In this document: positions 6,457-8,946 of the stretch, piece by piece | Position numbering within the stretch: position 1 is the first letter of the stretch | Layout of the letters: every line of letters begins with the position of its first letter | DNA from: Sulfurovum sp. | GTDB lineage: Bacteria; Campylobacterota; Campylobacteria; Campylobacterales; Sulfurovaceae | Direction of reading: 5' to 3' | NCBI GenBank assembly: GCA_004377245.1 | Contig: SOIK01000256.1 | Coordinates: forward strand, 1-8,946 | Length of the DNA stretch: 8,946 nt | The notes under the pieces: generated by a model | Database searches by the model: none | What the model was told of the DNA's origin: nothing | The model's input: the letters and a program-made list of their open reading frames with translations, nothing else | Position numbers and translations under genes: made by a program

Positions 6457-7788
6457 TTATCCTTCTGCTTTATTTCTGTTTCTATTACGATTGCGGTTTC
6501 TGCTGTTACTTCTTGCACCATCACGGCTACCCCCGTTGTTAGCATGTGAACTATTGCTACGAGGGCTATTACGTGAGTTACTATTACGTGAATTTCCACC
6601 TTGACGTTTACCGCCCCCTCTTCCATTTTGGATAGGCTCTGCCTTGATGTTAGGGTCTGGAGTAAAGGCTGGGATGTCTACTTTTTTTATCTCAGATTTG
6701 ATGAATTTTTCTATATCAAAGAGTAATTTATGCTCATCAATACACACCAATGAAACTGCCTCACCACTCTGCCCTGCACGCCCAGTCCTACCGATGCGAT
6801 GCACGTAGTCTTCTGGTACATTTGGAAGCTCATAGTTTACCACATGTGGAAGTTGGTCTATGTCTATCCCACGTGCCGCGATGTCTGTAGCCACAAGTAC
6901 ACGAATTTCATTTGCTTTAAAACTAGCCAATGCTTTGGTTCTAGCCCCTTGGCTTTTGTTTCCATGTATGGCAGCTGCACTTATGCCATACTCTTCAAGC
7001 TGTTTAGTCAACTTGTTTGCACCATGTTTAGTACGAGTAAAGACTAAAACCTGTCTCCAGTCTTTAGCTTTTATGAGCTGAGAAAGTAACTCTCTTTTAC
7101 GACCTTTATCGACGTAGTGAACCACTTGGCTTATCTGTTCTGCTGTGGTATTTTGACGAGCTACTTCTACAAGTACAGGGTTATTAAGTAGTCCGGAGGC
7201 TAATTTTTTGATGTCGCTTGAGAATGTCGCAGAAAAAAGCAGTGTTTGTTTCTTTTGTGGCATGAGTTTCATCAGTTTTTTGATGTCATGGATAAACCCC
7301 ATGTCAAGCATACGATCCGCCTCATCGAGAACCAAGCACTCAAGAGCTGAAAAGTCTATGCCCTTTTGTCCTGCAATGTCAAGTAGTCTACCAGGAGTAG
7401 CGATGACGATATCTACACCTTTACGGATGGTAGCTAGCTGTGGGTTTATACCAACACCACCGAAAATAACAGTAGAAGTGTATGGCACATATTTACCATA
7501 TGTCTTAATGCTTTCGGCCACTTGTGCAGCAAGTTCACGTGTAGGTGTAAGCACCAAAACACGTATCTGTTTTTTCTGCATTTTAGGATGAGTCTGAGAA
7601 AGTCTTTCAAGTAGTGGCAAAGTAAACCCTGCTGTTTTACCTGTACCTGTTTGAGCCGCTGCTAATACATCTTTTCCTTCAATGATGACTGGAATAGCTT
7701 GTAATTGTATAGGTGTAGGCGTATCATAGCCCTGATCTTTAATAGCTTTTAATAGAGGTTCAGATAACCCCAAGTTTGTAAATGACAT
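6457..7788 (-). CDS. rhlE: DEAD-box RNA helicase, RhlE type
   Basis: This 443-residue ATP-dependent RNA helicase acts in RNA unwinding, typically in ribosome assembly, mRNA turnover or cold adaptation. All core motifs are intact: Q-motif (TPTPIQ, Q27), Walker A AQTGTGKT (45-52), PTRELA (82-87), GG (110-111), TPGR (131-134), DEAD (155-158), SAT (186-188), [11 protein letters not shown] (300-310) and HRIGRTGR (330-337). The core ends near residue 370. A disordered basic tail follows, with [10 protein letters not shown], Ser/Asn/Arg runs and five RN dipeptides near the end; this kind of tail tethers RhlE proteins to RNA. The RN repeats use mixed codons (AGA, CGC, CGT; AAC, AAT). The gene has its own -10 box and a leader of about 120 bases. 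AAGG lies 11 bases before the ATG, a long spacing. RhlE is preferred over SrmB or CsdA because of the compact core and short tail. Confidence 0.95.
   Translation of the reverse strand: MSFTNLGLSEPLLKAIKDQGYDTPTPIQLQAIPVIIEGKDVLAAAQTGTGKTAGFTLPLLERLSQTHPKMQKKQIRVLVLTPTRELAAQVAESIKTYGKYVPYTSTVIFGGVGINPQLATIRKGVDIVIATPGRLLDIAGQKGIDFSALECLVLDEADRMLDMGFIHDIKKLMKLMPQKKQTLLFSATFSSDIKKLASGLLNNPVLVEVARQNTTAEQISQVVHYVDKGRKRELLSQLIKAKDWRQVLVFTRTKHGANKLTKQLEEYGISAAAIHGNKSQGARTKALASFKANEIRVLVATDIAARGIDIDQLPHVVNYELPNVPEDYVHRIGRTGRAGQSGEAVSLVCIDEHKLLFDIEKFIKSEIKKVDIPAFTPDPNIKAEPIQNGRGGGKRQGGNSRNSNSRNSPRSNSSHANNGGSRDGARSNSRNRNRNRNRNKAEG
6460..6466 (-). promoter_or_regulatory. Shine-Dalgarno for DUF6172 inside the helicase 3' end
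   Basis: AGAAGGA on the minus strand spans the last sense codons of the helicase gene, just before its TAA, and lies 8 bases before the DUF6172 ATG. Ribosomes finishing the helicase would uncover or directly use this site, which argues for translational coupling. Confidence 0.75.
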
Positions 7789-7811
7789 TGTATTTTATAC
7801 CTTATTGAACG

Positions 7812-7847
7812 AGCCTACCATCTGTATTGTGAGGTCGGTCTTAGGCT
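7812..7847 (-). promoter_or_regulatory. Possible hairpin in the helicase mRNA leader
   Basis: AGCCTA and TAGGCT (7842-7847 and 7812-7817) are perfectly complementary across a 24-base interval, and an extra CC/GG pairing is possible with a small bulge. The structure ends 23 bases before the helicase ATG, inside a transcript leader inferred from the upstream -10 box. Its function is unknown. Confidence 0.3.
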
Positions 7848-7914
7848 GAGTTAGTGTTTTTAGTTTATGAAGAAAAATTTGAGAGTTGACCGATGTACGC
7901 TTAAATTATGTGGA

Positions 7915-7920
7915 ATTATA
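7915..7920 (-). promoter_or_regulatory. -10 box of the helicase-DUF6172 operon
   Basis: A perfect TATAAT lies on the minus strand between the ppaC hairpin and the helicase gene. No convincing -35 box is present at the usual distance, which is common for sigma-70 promoters in Campylobacterota. Transcription from here would give a leader of about 120 bases. Confidence 0.5.
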
Positions 7921-7938
7921 GCGTAATTATTGGAAATT

Positions 7939-7973
7939 AGCATCTCTCAAAAATTTAACTTTTGGGAGATGCT
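7939..7973 (-). terminator. Hairpin 22 bases after ppaC, probable terminator
   Basis: The arms at 7939-7952 and 7960-7973 form a 14-base-pair stem with one mismatch around a 7-base loop. The outer eight pairs are AGCATCTC with GAGATGCT. It lies between the ppaC stop and the helicase -10 box, as a terminator should. The following minus-strand sequence, AATTTCC, has only a weak T-run, so termination may be partial, or the hairpin may protect the mRNA 3' end instead. Confidence 0.5.
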
Positions 7974-7995
7974 CCAGAACTACAGAATATAGACT

Positions 7996-8913
7996 CTAAA
8001 ACTGCTTTTCTAAAAAAGGAATGATCTGCTTTTTACGGCTCATCACACCCTCTAACCAAACTTCACCCTCTTCAAGCTCTACATTAAAAGCATTTTCGAT
8101 CTTTTCACTCTCATCACTGATCACAAGTAGTTGTGACCCTACTTTCATGATATCAGTAAGCAAAAGAAGCACACTGTGTCTTTCACCCTCAATTTTTAGT
8201 TTTTTCATATCTTCATGAAGGTCAGCTTTCATAGCGTCAAATACAGAAAGATCAACAACCTCTAACTGTCCTACACCTATGGTATTGCCACCCATGTTAA
8301 AGTCTTTAAAGTCTCTGGTTACCAGTTCTCTAGGAGTTGCACTGAGTACATCAGACTTCACGATGAACATCTCCATACCCAAGGCTTTATAGTCCTTGAT
8401 CTCGGCGATCTGTGCTAACTCTTTACAGGCTTTCGTGTCCTCTTTAGTACACGTAGGTGACTTAAATATAACCGTATCACTCAAGATAGCACACATCATC
8501 ATACCCGCTATCTCTTTTGGGATCTCTACCCCGTGGTAATCATACATCTGTTTGATGATAGTGTTTGAACAACCCACCGGTCTTATCCAGCACTCTAATG
8601 GAGCAGCTGTTGTGAGGTCACCTAATTTGTGATGATCTACTATACCGAGTATGTTTGCCTCTTTAATATCTTTTGGACTTTGCGCGATATCTGAGAAGTC
8701 TACCAGATAGACATCTTCACCGGAAAATTCAGTTTTGAGTTCTGGTGCTTCATAGCCAAACTTCTCAAGTATAAATGCTGTCTCAGGGGTGATGTTCCCT
8801 TGTCGAACAGGGATCGTATCTTCACCCAGTTGGTTTTTGAGGTATGAGAGTGACAATGCACCTACAATAGAGTCTAAATCTGGTGTTGTATGTCCAAATA
8901 TATATGTTGCCAT
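7996..8913 (-). CDS. ppaC: Manganese-dependent inorganic pyrophosphatase (family II)
   Basis: This 305-residue cytosolic enzyme hydrolyses pyrophosphate to two phosphates, pulling biosynthetic reactions forward. It has the DHH N-terminal domain (about 1-185) and the DHHA2 C-terminal domain (about 190-300) of family II enzymes. Metal ligands expected from the Bacillus subtilis enzyme are present: H8, D12 and D14 (GHTTPDLDS), D72 (VDFSD), H94 (in VDHHKLGD) and D146 (ILSDT). The substrate-binding SRKKQ is at 292-296. There is no CBS or DRTGG insertion, so this is the short, non-nucleotide-regulated form. The length is typical. AGGAA lies 8 bases before the ATG, and a TATAAT at the window edge lies 27 bases upstream. 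A hairpin 22 bases past the stop suggests a single-gene unit. Confidence 0.97.
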   Translation of the reverse strand: MATYIFGHTTPDLDSIVGALSLSYLKNQLGEDTIPVRQGNITPETAFILEKFGYEAPELKTEFSGEDVYLVDFSDIAQSPKDIKEANILGIVDHHKLGDLTTAAPLECWIRPVGCSNTIIKQMYDYHGVEIPKEIAGMMMCAILSDTVIFKSPTCTKEDTKACKELAQIAEIKDYKALGMEMFIVKSDVLSATPRELVTRDFKDFNMGGNTIGVGQLEVVDLSVFDAMKADLHEDMKKLKIEGERHSVLLLLTDIMKVGSQLLVISDESEKIENAFNVELEEGEVWLEGVMSRKKQIIPFLEKQF

Positions 8914-8940
8914 GATGTTATTTCCTGTATCTTTTTGGGT

Positions 8941-8946
8941 ATTATA
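8941..8946 (-). promoter_or_regulatory. Candidate -10 box of ppaC
   Basis: TATAAT on the minus strand lies at the very end of the window, 27 bases before the ppaC ATG, which would give a leader of about 20 bases. Any -35 box is outside the window, so this rests on the hexamer and its position alone. Confidence 0.4.

Noticed and set aside
7208..7591. A 127-residue plus-strand ORF
   Set aside because: It lies wholly opposite the helicase core (motifs Ia to III) and has no recognisable protein features; it is a shadow of the coding strand.

Overview
This is a low-GC bacterial window, and every intact gene from about position 1,700 to the right-hand end lies on the minus strand. The gene set is a Tas-like aldo/keto reductase, a FIST protein next to a PAS-GGDEF-EAL protein, an RhlE-type DEAD-box helicase followed by a DUF6172 protein, and a family II pyrophosphatase. 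Together with the base composition and Lys/Ile/Asn/Asp-rich proteins, this fits a Campylobacterota organism of the Sulfurovum/Sulfurimonas kind. That assignment is inference from protein style, as no rRNA or species marker is present.

Left part (1-1730). A plus-strand aldo/keto reductase, cut off at its 5' end by the window, runs towards a broken minus-strand GGDEF (diguanylate cyclase) gene. The GGDEF gene carries an in-frame TAA near its start and a one-base insertion just before its NDHYGH segment, although its GGEEF catalytic motif is still readable. Two plus-oriented terminator-like structures flank this dead gene.

Central part (1728-5525). A two-gene minus-strand operon encodes a FIST sensor protein and, overlapping it by 8 bases, a GAF-like/PAS/PAS/GGDEF/EAL protein with intact synthase, inhibitory-site and phosphodiesterase motifs. 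FIST proteins (the NosP family) bind haem and nitric oxide in some bacteria and are often encoded beside c-di-GMP enzymes, so the pair is most simply read as a sensor with its c-di-GMP output enzyme. A candidate promoter upstream of the FIST gene holds a perfect palindrome between its -35 and -10 boxes.

Right part (5527-8946). A multiply deleted and frameshifted transposase remnant ends within a few bases of the stop codon of the DUF6172 gene. The DUF6172 gene follows the RhlE-type helicase gene with a 5-base gap, and its Shine-Dalgarno sequence lies over the helicase stop, so the two are likely translationally coupled. The helicase has a leader of roughly 120 bases with a possible hairpin and a good -10 box. 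Upstream is ppaC, with its own -10 box at the window edge and a strong hairpin after its stop codon.

No CRISPR array, tRNA, rRNA, prophage or toxin-antitoxin system was seen. The least ordinary items are the FIST/c-di-GMP operon with its palindromic promoter, the decayed GGDEF paralogue next to it, and the helicase-DUF6172 pairing. Nothing here amounts to a clearly new system.
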